Source: Aliarcobacter thereius LMG 24486
GTDB lineage: Bacteria; Campylobacterota; Campylobacteria; Campylobacterales; Arcobacteraceae
Reading direction: 5' to 3'
NCBI RefSeq assembly: GCF_004214815.1
Contig: NZ_CP035926.1
Span: 992,001-1,056,000 of the forward strand
DNA: 64,000 nt
Part shown: positions 25,921 to 35,731 of the stretch, in pieces
Numbering within the stretch: the first letter of the stretch is position 1
Layout of the letters: the number at the start of each line of letters is the position of its first letter
Notes under the pieces: generated by a model
What the model saw: only the letters and a program-made list of their open reading frames with translations
Databases searched by the model: none
Told to the model about the DNA's origin: nothing
Translations under genes and position numbers: made by a program

Positions 25921-26297
25921 ATTCTCTCCTTAATAGTTTTTTCATAAATCACACCATCTATCTCAGCTTCTGCAATATCTTCAAACTCTTCATTGCTTGA
26001 AATAAGAGCTAAAATTTTACTATCAAAGATATAATTATCTGCTATTTTTTGCAGTTTTCTAGCTAAAATCTTATCACAAACAATATATCTTGCATTTAAG
26101 CTATTTGAATATATAGCCTCTTTTACTGATTTTACCTCTACAAAGAAGTTTAAACTTTGTTCAAAAGAGTATTTTAATAACTTCTCATCAAAATTAAAAA
26201 ATATTTGTGAATTTGCTCTTGTTTTAGAAATATCTTCAATATTATTAACTATATAAAACTCTTCAAAAGGTATTAAACTATCTCCTATTATTTTCAT
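25917..26297 (-). CDS. Conserved protein of unknown function
   Basis: This 126-residue soluble protein has no recognised motif. It alternates strands and helices (RYIVCDKILARKLQKIADNYIFDSKILALIS) in a way that suggests a small alpha/beta fold. It is packed between the zinc-ribbon gene (two bases away) and the small membrane protein (four-base overlap) in the ribA-rsmG-glyS run. Operon position suggests a housekeeping role, but nothing in the sequence names it. Confidence 0.7.
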   Translation of the reverse strand: MKIIGDSLIPFEEFYIVNNIEDISKTRANSQIFFNFDEKLLKYSFEQSLNFFVEVKSVKEAIYSNSLNARYIVCDKILARKLQKIADNYIFDSKILALISSNEEFEDIAEAEIDGVIYEKTIKERI

Positions 26298-26299
26298 TT

Positions 26300-26524
26300 T
26301 TAAGCCTTTTTATTATTTAAACACTCTTTAGAGCAGAAAAATCTTCCATTACTTAAAATAGCTTCTTTTTGAGAGATAAAAGTTCCACAGCTTGGACATT
26401 CAAGCATCTCATCACTAATCATTCTGTCATTTTTATTTGAACTATTTTTATCTCTTGTTTTTTTGAAAAATATTAAATATATTAAGAAAAGTACCACAAC
26501 TACAAATATTATTTTTAAAATCAT
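26300..26524 (-). CDS. Small membrane-anchored zinc-ribbon protein (PP0621-like)
   Basis: This 74-residue protein has an N-terminal membrane helix (about 2-19) and a C-terminal CPSCG...CSKEC four-cysteine ribbon. This matches small proteins annotated as PP0621 family or prokaryotic metallothionein-like. It follows rsmG by two bases. The zinc site is visible; the role is not known. Confidence 0.75.
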   Translation of the reverse strand: MILKIIFVVVVLFLIYLIFFKKTRDKNSSNKNDRMISDEMLECPSCGTFISQKEAILSNGRFFCSKECLNNKKA

Positions 26525-26526
26525 TT

Positions 26527-27108
26527 TTATCCTTTTATGTACAAATAGTTTCTATCACTTCTTGAAACTACTTTATAGTTATTTATTTTTGCATCTTCTA
26601 GCTCATTTTCAAGTAAGCTTCCTTTATAAAAAAGATATGAACTACTATCTTGTTTTATATTTTTTGTTAAATCTATTAAAAGTTTTGTGTTTGTTACAGC
26701 TCTACTTGTAATTAATTCAACTTTTATATCTTTTACATTTTCTACTCTATTTTGTAAAATTATAAGATTATTAAGTCCTAAACTAGCTTTCACAAAATTC
26801 AAAAAAGAAACCCTTTTTGCTCTTGGTTCTATTAAATATGCTTTTATATCTCTTTTTGCAATGGCAATTATAAGCCCAGGATAACCAGCTCCTGTTCCAA
26901 CATCTGCAAAACTTTCAAAAGCATCTATAAAATTAAGTGGAAATAAAGAATCCATAATATTTTCTTCTATACTCTCTTTATCCAATCTTCCACTAAGATT
27001 ATGAACTTTACCCCATTTTTGGAGCAATTCTATAAATACTTGAATATCTTTATAAAAACTATCTTCAAGTTTTAAATCATTTTTTCCTAATAAGTTTTTT
27101 AAACTCAA
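26527..27108 (-). CDS. rsmG: 16S rRNA (guanine527-N7)-methyltransferase
   Basis: RsmG (GidB) methylates G527 in the 530 loop of 16S rRNA; its loss gives low-level streptomycin resistance. The 193-residue SAM enzyme has WGKVHNLSG, DVGTGAGYPGLIIAI as the SAM-binding loop, LIEPRAKRVSFL and TSRAVTNTKLL. The length is typical. Its start overlaps the ribA stop by four bases. Confidence 0.94.
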   Translation of the reverse strand: MSLKNLLGKNDLKLEDSFYKDIQVFIELLQKWGKVHNLSGRLDKESIEENIMDSLFPLNFIDAFESFADVGTGAGYPGLIIAIAKRDIKAYLIEPRAKRVSFLNFVKASLGLNNLIILQNRVENVKDIKVELITSRAVTNTKLLIDLTKNIKQDSSSYLFYKGSLLENELEDAKINNYKVVSRSDRNYLYIKG

Positions 27109-27680
27109 ATTAGATGCCCCATTTTCTCTTTTTTTGTAGATAAATATAGTTCATTATATTTATTTGCTTTTATAATAGCTGGAATTCTCTCAACTATTTC
27201 TATTCCTAAAGATTCTACATATTTTAATTTTGCTGGATTATTTGTAATAAGTTTAAGTTTTTTTAACTCAAGATTCTCAAAAATATATTTAACAACTCTA
27301 TAATCTCTCTCATCTTCTGCAAATCCTAGTTCAATATTTGCTTCAATAGTATTTCTACCTAAATCTTGTAAAGCATAAGCATTTACTTTATTTAGCAAAC
27401 CTATATTTCTTCCTTCTTGTCTGTGGTAAATAACTAAGCCACCATTTTTTGCAATAAACTGTAAAGATAGCTCAAGCTGATTTCTACAATCACATTTTAA
27501 ACTTCCTAAAGTATCTCCTGTAAGGCACTCTGAGTGAATTCTTACATAAGGAGCTTCTATCTCTTTGAAATCTTGGCTCATAATTGCTAAATGCTCTTGA
27601 TTTCCATCTTTATACGCTTTTATTCTAAACTCTCCATATTTTGTGGGTAAGTTTGCTATATTTGATTCTTCTATACTCAT
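27105..27680 (-). CDS. ribA: GTP cyclohydrolase II
   Basis: RibA opens GTP to start riboflavin synthesis. The 191-residue monofunctional enzyme has VRIHSECLTGD, GSLKCDCRNQL (zinc cysteines), IYHRQEGRNIGL and LITNNPAKL. It is the first gene of the minus-strand run ribA-rsmG-zinc ribbon-unknown-small membrane-glyS and is divergent from hemB. Confidence 0.95.
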   Translation of the reverse strand: MSIEESNIANLPTKYGEFRIKAYKDGNQEHLAIMSQDFKEIEAPYVRIHSECLTGDTLGSLKCDCRNQLELSLQFIAKNGGLVIYHRQEGRNIGLLNKVNAYALQDLGRNTIEANIELGFAEDERDYRVVKYIFENLELKKLKLITNNPAKLKYVESLGIEIVERIPAIIKANKYNELYLSTKKEKMGHLI

Positions 27681-27739
27681 TTGTTTTTAAACCTTAAACT
27701 GTTAAAATCGCAAGATTATATCAAAAAGAGGTAAATATT

Positions 27740-28714
27740 ATGTTTAAGCGATTTAGAAGATTAAGATTAAATGATACATTAAGAAATTTAGTACAAGAAA
27801 CAACATTAAGTAAAAATGATTTTATATATCCACTTTTTGTAAAAGAGGGAAAAGGTATTAAAATAGAAGTTTCATCTATGCCAGGTGTTTTTCAAATGAG
27901 TATTGATGAGATTTTAAAAGAGTGTGAATACCTTCAAGAAATAGGATTAAACTCTATTATTCTTTTTGCAATTCCAGAATTAAAAGATTCTGTTGGGAGC
28001 GAATGTTTAGATGATGAAAGTATTATTGCAAGAACAATTAAAGCAATAAAACAAAAATTTCCAAATATCTTTATAGTTACTGATTTATGTTTTTGTGAAT
28101 ATACAGATCACGGACATTGTGGAATTCTTGATCCAAAAACACAAAGTGTTCACAATGATAAAACTCTTGAAATATCAGCTCTTCAAGCACTAGTTCATGC
28201 AAAAGCAGGAGCTGATATGATTGCACCATCTGGAATGATGGATGGAATTATTACAACTCTTAGAAAAACTTTAGATAAAAACGGTTTTCAAGATTTACCA
28301 ATTATGGCATATTCAACTAAGTTTGCTAGTGGATATTATGGTCCTTTTAGAGATGTAGCAGAATCAACTCCAAGTTTTGGAGATAGAAGAACTTATCAAA
28401 TGGATGTTGCAAATAGACTTGAAGCTATAAATGAATCTATTGAAGATGAAAAAGAAGGTGCAGATATACTTATGGTAAAACCAGCTTTAGCATTTTTAGA
28501 TATTGTAAGAGATATAAGAAATGAAACAAAACTTCCGCTTTGTGTTTATAATGTAAGTGGAGAATATGCTATGGTAAAACATGCTGGAATTGCTGGTTTA
28601 ATTGATTATAAAAGAGTTGTTATGGAAACTATGATTGCATTTAAAAGAGCTGGTGCAAATATTATTATCTCTTATCATGCTAAAGAAGTTTGTGAGATTT
28701 TAAATAGAAATTAA
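27740..28714 (+). CDS. hemB: Porphobilinogen synthase (delta-aminolevulinate dehydratase)
   Basis: HemB condenses two aminolevulinate molecules to porphobilinogen. The 324-residue protein starts [18 protein letters not shown] and contains [17 protein letters not shown], with the metal-ligand cysteines. It also has [25 protein letters not shown] with an active-site lysine, and [10 protein letters not shown] with the Schiff-base lysine. GAGG stands upstream of the ATG. It is followed after 11 bases by the sensor kinase gene, which may be co-transcribed. Confidence 0.96.
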   Translation: MFKRFRRLRLNDTLRNLVQETTLSKNDFIYPLFVKEGKGIKIEVSSMPGVFQMSIDEILKECEYLQEIGLNSIILFAIPELKDSVGSECLDDESIIARTIKAIKQKFPNIFIVTDLCFCEYTDHGHCGILDPKTQSVHNDKTLEISALQALVHAKAGADMIAPSGMMDGIITTLRKTLDKNGFQDLPIMAYSTKFASGYYGPFRDVAESTPSFGDRRTYQMDVANRLEAINESIEDEKEGADILMVKPALAFLDIVRDIRNETKLPLCVYNVSGEYAMVKHAGIAGLIDYKRVVMETMIAFKRAGANIIISYHAKEVCEILNRN

Positions 28715-28725
28715 TTTAATTAAAA

Positions 28726-29799
28726 ATGAATAACTACCAAAAAGCTATAGAAAACTCAAATATTGTTTCAAAAACAGATATAAATGGAATTATCACTTTT
28801 GTAAATGATGAGTTTGTAAAGCTTTTTGAGTATGAAAAAGATGAACTTATAGGCAAAAATCACAATATTATAAGACATCCAGATACTCCAAAAGAGAGTT
28901 TTAAAACTCTTTGGGAAACTATTTTAAATAAAAAAGTTCATAAAGCAACTGTAAAAAATCTATCTAAAAGTGGAAAAACAATCTATTTAAATACAACAAT
29001 TATTCCTATTTTAGATGAATTTGATGAAATTTCTGAGTTTATTGCTATAAGATATGATATTACAAATGAAGTAATGCTTCAAAAAGAGCTTGAAAAAAAC
29101 CAAAAAATTATATTTTTACAATCAAGGATGGCAAGTCTTGGTCAAATGCTTGCAAATATTGCTCATCAATGGAGACAACCATTAACAGAACTAAATTTAA
29201 CTCTTTTTAATATCAAAAAAGCTTTTCTTAAAAAAGATGAAAAAGAGTTTGAAAATCTATATCAAAATAGTAAAAGCTTAATTCATGCTATGTCAAATAC
29301 TATTGAAGATTTTACGAACTTTTTTTCTCCTCAAAAACAAAAAGAGATATTTTTACTAAACTTAAGCATAAAAGAGGCTCTGAAAATTTTATCAAGATTT
29401 ATAGAAAATGAGAATATATCTATAAAATTTAATTTAAAAAAAGAGCTAGAAATATTTGGAGTAAAAAATGAACTTACTCAAATTTTATTAAACTTTATAA
29501 ATAACTCTAAAGATGCTTTTATTCAAAAAAAGATTGAAAAAAAAGAGATTTTTATAGAATCTTATAAAAAAGATGATTCTATATTTTTAGAATATAGTGA
29601 CAATGCAAAAGGATTAGAAAAAGAAAACTTTGATAAAATTTTTGAACCTTATTTTACAACAAAACATCAAAGTAGCGGTACAGGACTTGGACTTTTTATA
29701 TCTAAAATTATAGTAGAAAATAGTTTTGAAGGAGATATTATGTATGAAAATACAAAAGATGGTCTTAAATTTATTATAAAATTCCCTATAAAAAAATGA
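28726..29799 (+). CDS. PAS-domain sensor histidine kinase
   Basis: This 357-residue cytoplasmic kinase has no membrane helix. Residues 1-115 form a PAS domain of the aerotaxis type (TDINGIITFVND, IRHPDTPKESF), suggesting sensing of redox or an internal ligand. The H box MASLGQMLANIAHQWRQP places the phosphorylated histidine at 147. N, G1 and G2 boxes (LNFINNSKDA, YSDNAKGLE, GTGLGLFISK) follow. It overlaps the response regulator gene by four bases, so the two form a cognate pair. The stimulus is unknown. Confidence 0.92.
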   Translation: MNNYQKAIENSNIVSKTDINGIITFVNDEFVKLFEYEKDELIGKNHNIIRHPDTPKESFKTLWETILNKKVHKATVKNLSKSGKTIYLNTTIIPILDEFDEISEFIAIRYDITNEVMLQKELEKNQKIIFLQSRMASLGQMLANIAHQWRQPLTELNLTLFNIKKAFLKKDEKEFENLYQNSKSLIHAMSNTIEDFTNFFSPQKQKEIFLLNLSIKEALKILSRFIENENISIKFNLKKELEIFGVKNELTQILLNFINNSKDAFIQKKIEKKEIFIESYKKDDSIFLEYSDNAKGLEKENFDKIFEPYFTTKHQSSGTGLGLFISKIIVENSFEGDIMYENTKDGLKFIIKFPIKK

Positions 29800-30452
29800 A
29801 AAATCTAAGAGTTTTAATTGTAGAAGATGAAGGTGATTTAGCAAAACTAATAAGAACTTCAATAAAAGACTATTTTTTTAGAGTCATAATTGCAAATGAT
29901 GGAAAAACTGGTCTAGAAAAGTATAATAGCTTTAAACCAGATATTGTAATAAGTGATATTACAATGCCTATTTTAGATGGTTTAGAGATGTGTAAAAAAA
30001 TAAAAGAAGAAAATGATAAAACTTCAATAATAATTTTAAGTGCATATAGTCAGCAAGAAAAACTTCTAAAAGCAATAGATATAGGAATAAATAAATATTT
30101 TATAAAACCATTTGATCCAGATGAATTTGTATCTTATTTAAAAGAGTTATCAATAAAAATAAATAAAGATAAAAATATAGAACTAAAAGATGGTTTCATA
30201 TTCTCAAACTCTACTTTAAATCTATATAAAGATGATATTTTAGTGAAACTAACAAAAAGAGAAAAAGATTTTATAAATCTTTTAGTAAAAAACATAAATT
30301 CTCTTGTAAAACTTGAATTAATAAAAGAAAAACTATGGGATGAAAAAAATATAAGTGATGAAAGAGTTAGAACTTTTATAAAAAGATTAAGAGTAAAAAC
30401 ATCAAAAGATTTAATAGAAAATGTATCTTCTAGTGGTTATATGATTTCATAA
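29796..30452 (+). CDS. OmpR-type response regulator
   Basis: This 218-residue regulator has a receiver domain with acidic pocket EDE (10-12), phospho-acceptor D54 (ISDITMP) and K104 (FIKPFDP). A winged-helix output domain from about 140 has KLTKREKDFINLL, DERVRTFIKRLRVK and SGYMIS. The four-base overlap with the kinase gene marks them as partners. Target genes cannot be read from the sequence. A hairpin terminator follows at 30469. Confidence 0.93.
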   Translation: MKNLRVLIVEDEGDLAKLIRTSIKDYFFRVIIANDGKTGLEKYNSFKPDIVISDITMPILDGLEMCKKIKEENDKTSIIILSAYSQQEKLLKAIDIGINKYFIKPFDPDEFVSYLKELSIKINKDKNIELKDGFIFSNSTLNLYKDDILVKLTKREKDFINLLVKNINSLVKLELIKEKLWDEKNISDERVRTFIKRLRVKTSKDLIENVSSSGYMIS

Positions 30453-30468
30453 TATATCTAAAAAATAG

Positions 30469-30498
30469 TTTTACAAAGAGTAATAACTCTTTGTAAAA
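30469..30498 (+). terminator. Terminator after the two-component genes
   Basis: TTTTACAAAGAGT pairs perfectly with ACTCTTTGTAAAA around a 4-nt loop, 17 bases after the response regulator stop. It faces a second hairpin that serves acnB from the other side. Confidence 0.75.
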
Positions 30499-30523
30499 AA
30501 CTTCAAGATATTATCTTGAAGTT
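30499..30523 (-). terminator. Terminator overlapping the acnB stop codon
   Basis: AACTTCAAGA and TCTTGAAGTT form a 10-bp stem; on the minus strand it is followed by TTTTTT. The acnB stop (30511-30513) lies inside the loop. Confidence 0.75.
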
Positions 30524-33087
30524 AAAAGTGTAGTTAAATGTTCACCACTTACTTGGTGGAAGTTTAAGTATTTATAAACATTATCTTTGTTACTTGCATT
30601 AATTTTTTGAGCAACAATATCTAAATACTCTTTAACTGTTGGAATTCTTCCTAAAAGTGCTGCAACCGCTGCAACTTCTGCTGAACCTAAATAAACTTTT
30701 GAATTTTTACCAAGTCTATTATCAAAGTTTCTTGTCGAAGTTGAGAATACAGTTGAACCTTCTGCAACTTGTGCTTGGTTACCCATACATAATGAGCATC
30801 CTGGAATCTCAATTCTTGCACCTGCTGCTGCAAATGCTGCATAGTATCCCTCTTCTGTTAATTGTGCTTCATCCATTTTTGTTGGAGGAGCAACCCATAA
30901 TTTTGCTTTAGCAACACCCTCACCTTTAAGTACTTCACCTAAAGCTCTAAATAATCCAATATTTGTCATACAAGATCCAACAAATACTTCATCAATATTT
31001 TTTGGTCTTGAATCATCAGCTAAAATTTCACCTAAAGTAGCAACATCATCTGGATCGTTTGGACAAGCTAAAATTGGTTCTTTAATCTCATCAAGATTAA
31101 TTTCAATAGTTGCTAAATATTCAGCATCTGCATCTGGCTCTAATAATTGAGGGTTTTTAATCCACTCTTTCATTTTATCAGCTCTTCTTTGAAGAGTTTT
31201 TGCATCTTCATATCCCTCTTCAATCATTTTTTCGATTAAAGCAATATTTGAAGATAAATATTCAATAATTGGCTCTTTGTTTAATTGAACAGAACAAGCT
31301 GCAGCACTTCTTTCAGCACTTGCATCAGATAATTCAAATGCTTGTTCAACTTTTAAATCTGGTAAACCTTGAATTTCAATAATTGTTCCAGCAAAAATAT
31401 TTTTCTTATTTTTCTTAGGAACAGTTAAAAGTCCTTGTTTAATTGCATAATAAGGAATAGCATTTACTAAATCTCTTAGTGTAATTCCTGTTTGCATTGT
31501 TCCAGTAAATTTAACTAAAACTGATTCAGGCATAGTTAAAGGCATCATTCCTGTAACACCAGCAAATGCAATAAGTCCTGATCCAGCTGGGAATGAGATA
31601 CCAATTGGGAATCTTGTATGTGAATCTCCACCAGTTCCTACAGTATCAGGTAAACAAAGTCTATTTAACCATGAGTGAATAACACCATCACCTGGCTTAA
31701 GAGTAACTCCACCTCTTGAATTTATAAAATCTGGTAAAGTATGTCTTAGTTTTATATCTGCTGGTTTTGGATAAGCAGCTGTGTGACAAAATGATTGCAT
31801 AACCATATCAGCACCAAAACTTAATGCTGCAAGTTCTTTAATCTCATCTCTTGTCATTGGTCCTGTTGTATCTTGGCTTCCAACTGTTGTAGCAATTGGC
31901 TCAACATACATTCCTGGTTTGATACCTTCAACACCACAAGCTCTTCCTACCATTTTTTGTGCTTGAGTAAATCCTTTTCCATTATCAGCTGGTTGTTCAG
32001 GAGCAATAAACATATCAGATGCACCAAGTTTTAATGCTTCTCTAGCTTTTGCAGTTAATCCTTTTCCAATAATTAAAGGGATTCTTCCACCTGCTCTCAT
32101 CTCATCTGTTAAAGTATTTGGATTTAATTTAAATGTAGAAACAACTTTTCCATCTTTTACAATTTCACCTGCATATGGTTTTAATGTAATTACATCACCA
32201 GTTTCAATACTATCAACATTTGCTTCAATAGGTAAACAACCTGAATCCTCTGCTGTGTTAAAGAAAATTGGTGCAATAATTGAACCAATTACAACTCCAC
32301 CTGTTCTTTTATTTGGAACACCTGGAATATCTCTTCCCATATGCCATTGAACAGAGTTAATACCTGATTTTCTTGATGAACCAGTTCCTACAACATCTCC
32401 AACATATGCTAAAGGATGTCCTTTTGCTTTTAATTCAATCATCTTATCAAGTGGTTTTTCCATTCTTGATTGTAACATTGCAGTTGCGTGTAATGGAATA
32501 TCTGCTCTTGTAAATGCAACAGTTGCAGGAGATAAATCATCTGTATTTGTCTCACCTGGAATTTTATATACAGTTAAAGTAATCTCTTTTTCTAATTCTG
32601 GTTTATTTGTAAACCATTCAGCTTTTGCCCAAGACTCAATAACTTCTTTAGCTTTTGCATTTCCTGCATCCATTAAAGTTTTTACATCATTAAATGAGTT
32701 ATATACTAAGATTGTATTTTTTAATTCTTTTGCTGCAGCATCAGCTATTTCAGCTATTTTAAGAGCTTCAACTAATGGTGGTACGTTAAATCCACCCATC
32801 ATTGTTCCTAAAATTTCAATAGCTTCAACTTTTGAAATCACTGAACATGAAACTTTACCTTGAACAATATCATTTAAAAAAGCAGCTTTAACATAAGCAG
32901 CATCATCAACACCTGGGTTAATTTTATTTTTAAATAGATTTAATGCATACTCTGCATCTTCTACTTTACTAGCTTTTAAAAGCTCAACTAATTCAGCAGT
33001 TTGAGCAGCTGTAAGAGCAAGTCCTGGTAATCCACCTTCACTTTCTCTTTGCTTTTCATGTGCTTTATAATCTTGTAATAAACTCAT
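30511..33087 (-). CDS. acnB: Aconitate hydratase B
   Basis: AcnB isomerises citrate and isocitrate in the TCA cycle and, in many bacteria, also binds mRNA when its iron-sulfur cluster is lost. The protein of about 858 residues starts [18 protein letters not shown], has the AcnB-specific HEAT-like N-terminal domain, then [29 protein letters not shown] and [14 protein letters not shown] with cluster cysteines. The start at 33087 is supported by AGGAG seven bases upstream; the upstream ATG at 33132 has no such site. It is monocistronic with its own -10 box and terminator. Confidence 0.96.
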   Translation of the reverse strand: MSLLQDYKAHEKQRESEGGLPGLALTAAQTAELVELLKASKVEDAEYALNLFKNKINPGVDDAAYVKAAFLNDIVQGKVSCSVISKVEAIEILGTMMGGFNVPPLVEALKIAEIADAAAKELKNTILVYNSFNDVKTLMDAGNAKAKEVIESWAKAEWFTNKPELEKEITLTVYKIPGETNTDDLSPATVAFTRADIPLHATAMLQSRMEKPLDKMIELKAKGHPLAYVGDVVGTGSSRKSGINSVQWHMGRDIPGVPNKRTGGVVIGSIIAPIFFNTAEDSGCLPIEANVDSIETGDVITLKPYAGEIVKDGKVVSTFKLNPNTLTDEMRAGGRIPLIIGKGLTAKAREALKLGASDMFIAPEQPADNGKGFTQAQKMVGRACGVEGIKPGMYVEPIATTVGSQDTTGPMTRDEIKELAALSFGADMVMQSFCHTAAYPKPADIKLRHTLPDFINSRGGVTLKPGDGVIHSWLNRLCLPDTVGTGGDSHTRFPIGISFPAGSGLIAFAGVTGMMPLTMPESVLVKFTGTMQTGITLRDLVNAIPYYAIKQGLLTVPKKNKKNIFAGTIIEIQGLPDLKVEQAFELSDASAERSAAACSVQLNKEPIIEYLSSNIALIEKMIEEGYEDAKTLQRRADKMKEWIKNPQLLEPDADAEYLATIEINLDEIKEPILACPNDPDDVATLGEILADDSRPKNIDEVFVGSCMTNIGLFRALGEVLKGEGVAKAKLWVAPPTKMDEAQLTEEGYYAAFAAAGARIEIPGCSLCMGNQAQVAEGSTVFSTSTRNFDNRLGKNSKVYLGSAEVAAVAALLGRIPTVKEYLDIVAQKINASNKDNVYKYLNFHQVSGEHLTTLLTSR

Positions 33088-33120
33088 ATTATCTCCTATC
33101 ATTTTTAAGAATTTGGCTAA

Positions 33121-33126
33121 ATTATA
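33121..33126 (-). promoter_or_regulatory. Extended -10 box of acnB
   Basis: TGCTATAAT on the minus strand, 34 bases before the acnB start. The extended TGn motif is the typical Campylobacterota promoter element. Confidence 0.65.
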
Positions 33127-33147
33127 GCACAAAGTTATAAATATACT

Positions 33148-33281
33148 TGTACAATTATTGTATATTCTAATAGATTTTTATTTTTTGTAAATAAAAGTTA
33201 CACTATTTATACTTATTGTTATTTCGACCTTTATTATTTTCAATAATTTTATATATTTTCAATATGTACAATAACTGTACA
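33148..33281. promoter_or_regulatory. Two TGTACA-N5-TGTA(C/T)A dyads upstream of acnB
   Basis: Site 1 (33148-33164) is TGTACA-attat-TGTATA and overlaps the -35 position relative to the acnB -10 box. Site 2 (33265-33281) is TGTACA-ataac-TGTACA and forms a perfect 10-bp stem (33261-33285) that reaches the yebC stop. The shared 6-5-6 layout suggests a single regulator bound twice; site 2 may alternatively end yebC transcription. Nothing else was seen between them. Confidence 0.4.
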
Positions 33282-33283
33282 TA

Positions 33284-33994
33284 TTAAGCAATATTTGTAT
33301 ATACAGCTTGAACATCATCATCATCTTCAAGCTTTTCAATTAGTTTTCCTATATCTTCTTGTTGCTCTTCTGTAAACTCTTGTGGATTATTTGGAATTCT
33401 TTTTAATTCTGCCTTTGTAAGTTCAATTCCTAACTCTTCAAATTTATTATTCATATTTCCAAAATCTGTATAGTTTGCATAAGCTAAACAAAGACCTTCT
33501 TCTTCTTCAAGTTCTTCAAGTCCTGCATCAATTAGCTCTAGCTCTAATTCATCAAGCTCATATTTACTTGGTTTATTAAATTCAAAAATTGCTTTTCTAT
33601 CAAAGAAAAATTCTAAAGAACCAGTAGGTACTACTTGCCCTTGTGTTTTATTAAAATACATTTTAATATTTGCAACTGTTCTTGTATTATTATCTGTTGC
33701 TGTTTCAACAAAAACTAAAACACCATGTGGACCTTTTCCTTCAAAATTTACTTCTGTAAAATTTGCTGCATCTTTTCCTGTTGCTCTTTTAATTGCTGCA
33801 TCAATATTTGTTTTTGGCATATTTTCTGCTTTTGCATTTAAAATAGCTGTTCTAAGTGCTGAGTTCATCTCAGGATCTGGAACTCCACTTTTTGCTGCAA
33901 CTTCAATAGCACGAGCAAGTTTTGGAAATATTCTACTCATATTTCCCCATCTTTTCATTTTTGCTGCTTTTCTATATTCAAAGGCTCTACCCAT
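33284..33994 (-). CDS. yebC: YebC/PmpR-family regulator or translation factor
   Basis: This cytoplasmic protein of about 236 residues starts MGRAFEYRKAAKMKRWGNMS and has the FPKLARAIEVAAKSGVPDPEMN segment and NIKMYFNKTQGQVVPTGSLEF. YebC proteins were described as transcriptional regulators, and some members aid translation of proline-rich stretches. The start at 33994 is chosen because the family begins MGRAFE and GGAG lies upstream; 34006 would add four residues. An acidic C terminus is normal. Confidence 0.93.
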   Translation of the reverse strand: MGRAFEYRKAAKMKRWGNMSRIFPKLARAIEVAAKSGVPDPEMNSALRTAILNAKAENMPKTNIDAAIKRATGKDAANFTEVNFEGKGPHGVLVFVETATDNNTRTVANIKMYFNKTQGQVVPTGSLEFFFDRKAIFEFNKPSKYELDELELELIDAGLEELEEEEGLCLAYANYTDFGNMNNKFEELGIELTKAELKRIPNNPQEFTEEQQEDIGKLIEKLEDDDDVQAVYTNIA

Positions 33995-34028
33995 AGATAA
34001 CTCCATAAACTATTTAATTTTGGGCAGT

Positions 34029-34034
34029 ATTATA
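34029..34034 (-). promoter_or_regulatory. Extended -10 box of yebC
   Basis: TGCTATAAT on the minus strand, 35 bases before the yebC start codon, in the divergent gap with the M23 peptidase gene. Confidence 0.6.
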
Positions 34035-34094
34035 GCAAGTTTGTAATAAAACTATAAAAAAGAGTTTTTAATAAAATTTAAGTTACCATTACTA

Positions 34095-34940
34095 ATGAAA
34101 AAAATTATATTTATAACATTATTAATTACAAATATCTTTGCATTTAAACTCAGTCACAAAGAGGTAAAAAATGCAAATTTAGTTCTTGCTACACTTGAAT
34201 TAGAAAATATTGAAAAACCTAGATTGAGTTTTGGAAAGAATCATTATGATTTTTATATTAATCCATTTAAGAAAAACTCTTACTATGTTTTATTGCCTAC
34301 TTCATATTATGAAAAACCAAAAAAAGAAAAAGTTATCATTTCTTATATAAAAGATGGAAAAAAGATTTTTAAAACAAAAAGATTGGATATTATAGATGGA
34401 AACTACAAAAGCGAAGTTTTAAAAGTAAATCCTTCAAAAATTGATTTAAGTCCTGAAGATAAAATAAGAGTTGAAAAAGAGTTTAAAGAAGCAAAAGAAG
34501 TTTATACAAAAAAACATCCAAACTTACTTTTTAAAGATAATTTTATTTTGCCTTTAAATTCAAAAATTACAAGTGATTTTGGTAATAGTAGGATTTTTAA
34601 CGGTTCTTTGAAATCTTATCATAGTGGAACAGATTTTAGAGCTCCTAATGGAACAGAAATTATTGCAAGTAATAGTGGAATAGTTAGAGTTACAAAAGAT
34701 AGATTTTATGGTGGGAATACTTTAATAATAGATCATGGTCATGGTATATTTAGTGGATATTTTCATCTTAGTTCTTTTAAAGTAAAAGAGATGGAATATG
34801 TTAAAAAAGGTCAAGTAATCGCTTTAAGTGGTAGCACAGGAAGAGTTACAGGTCCTCATTTACACTTTGTTTTTAGAATAAACAATATTCTTGTAGATCC
34901 TCTTCAAGCAATGGATATTTTAAACTCTTTAAAAGAATAA
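34095..34940 (+). CDS. Periplasmic M23-family peptidase (LytM-type)
   Basis: This 281-residue protein has a signal peptide (MKKIIFITLLITNIFA) and an N-terminal beta domain. Its C-terminal LytM domain has YHSGTDFRAPNGTEI (zinc His and Asp), GGNTLIIDHGHG and GPHLHFVFR (HxH). All metal ligands of active M23 endopeptidases appear present, so it should cut peptidoglycan cross-links; helical relatives in Campylobacterota shape the cell. No ribosome site is obvious before the ATG. It is followed by mlaA after 16 bases. Confidence 0.92.
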   Translation: MKKIIFITLLITNIFAFKLSHKEVKNANLVLATLELENIEKPRLSFGKNHYDFYINPFKKNSYYVLLPTSYYEKPKKEKVIISYIKDGKKIFKTKRLDIIDGNYKSEVLKVNPSKIDLSPEDKIRVEKEFKEAKEVYTKKHPNLLFKDNFILPLNSKITSDFGNSRIFNGSLKSYHSGTDFRAPNGTEIIASNSGIVRVTKDRFYGGNTLIIDHGHGIFSGYFHLSSFKVKEMEYVKKGQVIALSGSTGRVTGPHLHFVFRINNILVDPLQAMDILNSLKE

Positions 34941-34956
34941 ATCAAAAGGGTAATTT

Positions 34957-35730
34957 TTGAAAAGATTTTTATTTATATTTTGCATTTCTAGTTTAATTTT
35001 ACTAGCAAATGATGAAAAAATACAAGAAAGTTTGAATAACAACAATAACTTAACTCAAGAAGAGATTTTATATGAGAGTAGAAAATATGATCCTTTAAGT
35101 GGATATAATAGAGCAATGACCCAATTTAACTATGGTTTTTATTCATATGTTACAAAACCAATTGCTAAAGGTTATGCTTATGTTATGCCAGCACCAGCGA
35201 GAGTTGGAATTGATAATTTTTTTACAAATTTACTTTTTCCAGTAAGATTTGTAAATAATTTACTTCAATTAAAATTTAAAAATGCAAGTAAAGAGTTAGG
35301 AAGATTTTTAATTAATACTATTTGGGGCTTTGGTGGTTTTATGGATCAAGCTACTCATACAGTTGGAATGGATATTTATAGAGAAAACTTTGGAAGTACA
35401 CTTGCATATTGGGGTGTTGGAGAAGGAGTTCATATTGTTTTACCATTTTTTGGTCCATCAAATTTAAGAGATGCTTTTGGTTCAATTTTTGATGTAGTAT
35501 TATCACCAACTCAATACACAGGACACAATACAATTCCATATAAAATACCTCAAAAAATAGATCACGGTTATGCAATAGCAACAACTTATAGTGTAAACCT
35601 AGTATCTTTTGATCCTGATTCTTTGGATAAATTAAGTGAAAGAAGAGTAGATTTGTACGAAGTTCTAAAATATTATTATAATCAAAAAAGAGATGAAGAA
35701 CTTAGAAAAACATTTGAAACGGGGGAATAA
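34957..35730 (+). CDS. mlaA: MlaA (VacJ)-family outer-membrane lipid-asymmetry protein
   Basis: MlaA removes misplaced phospholipids from the outer leaflet of the outer membrane. The 257-residue protein has YDPLSGYNRAMTQFNYGFY, MPAPARVGIDNFFTNLLFPVRFVN, and the STLAYWGVGEGVHIVLPFFGPSNLRD signature region. The start is TTG at 34957 with AAAAGGG upstream. The N terminus is a signal peptide (RFLFIFCISSLILLAND) without a convincing lipobox, whereas the E. coli protein is a lipoprotein. It precedes a LOG gene by one base. Confidence 0.92.
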   Translation: MKRFLFIFCISSLILLANDEKIQESLNNNNNLTQEEILYESRKYDPLSGYNRAMTQFNYGFYSYVTKPIAKGYAYVMPAPARVGIDNFFTNLLFPVRFVNNLLQLKFKNASKELGRFLINTIWGFGGFMDQATHTVGMDIYRENFGSTLAYWGVGEGVHIVLPFFGPSNLRDAFGSIFDVVLSPTQYTGHNTIPYKIPQKIDHGYAIATTYSVNLVSFDPDSLDKLSERRVDLYEVLKYYYNQKRDEELRKTFETGE

Positions 35731-35731
35731 A

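Noticed and set aside
35721-35725. G5 tract between mlaA and the LOG gene
   Set aside because: Short, and it serves as the LOG ribosome site; it lies at the end of mlaA where slippage would change only a few residues.
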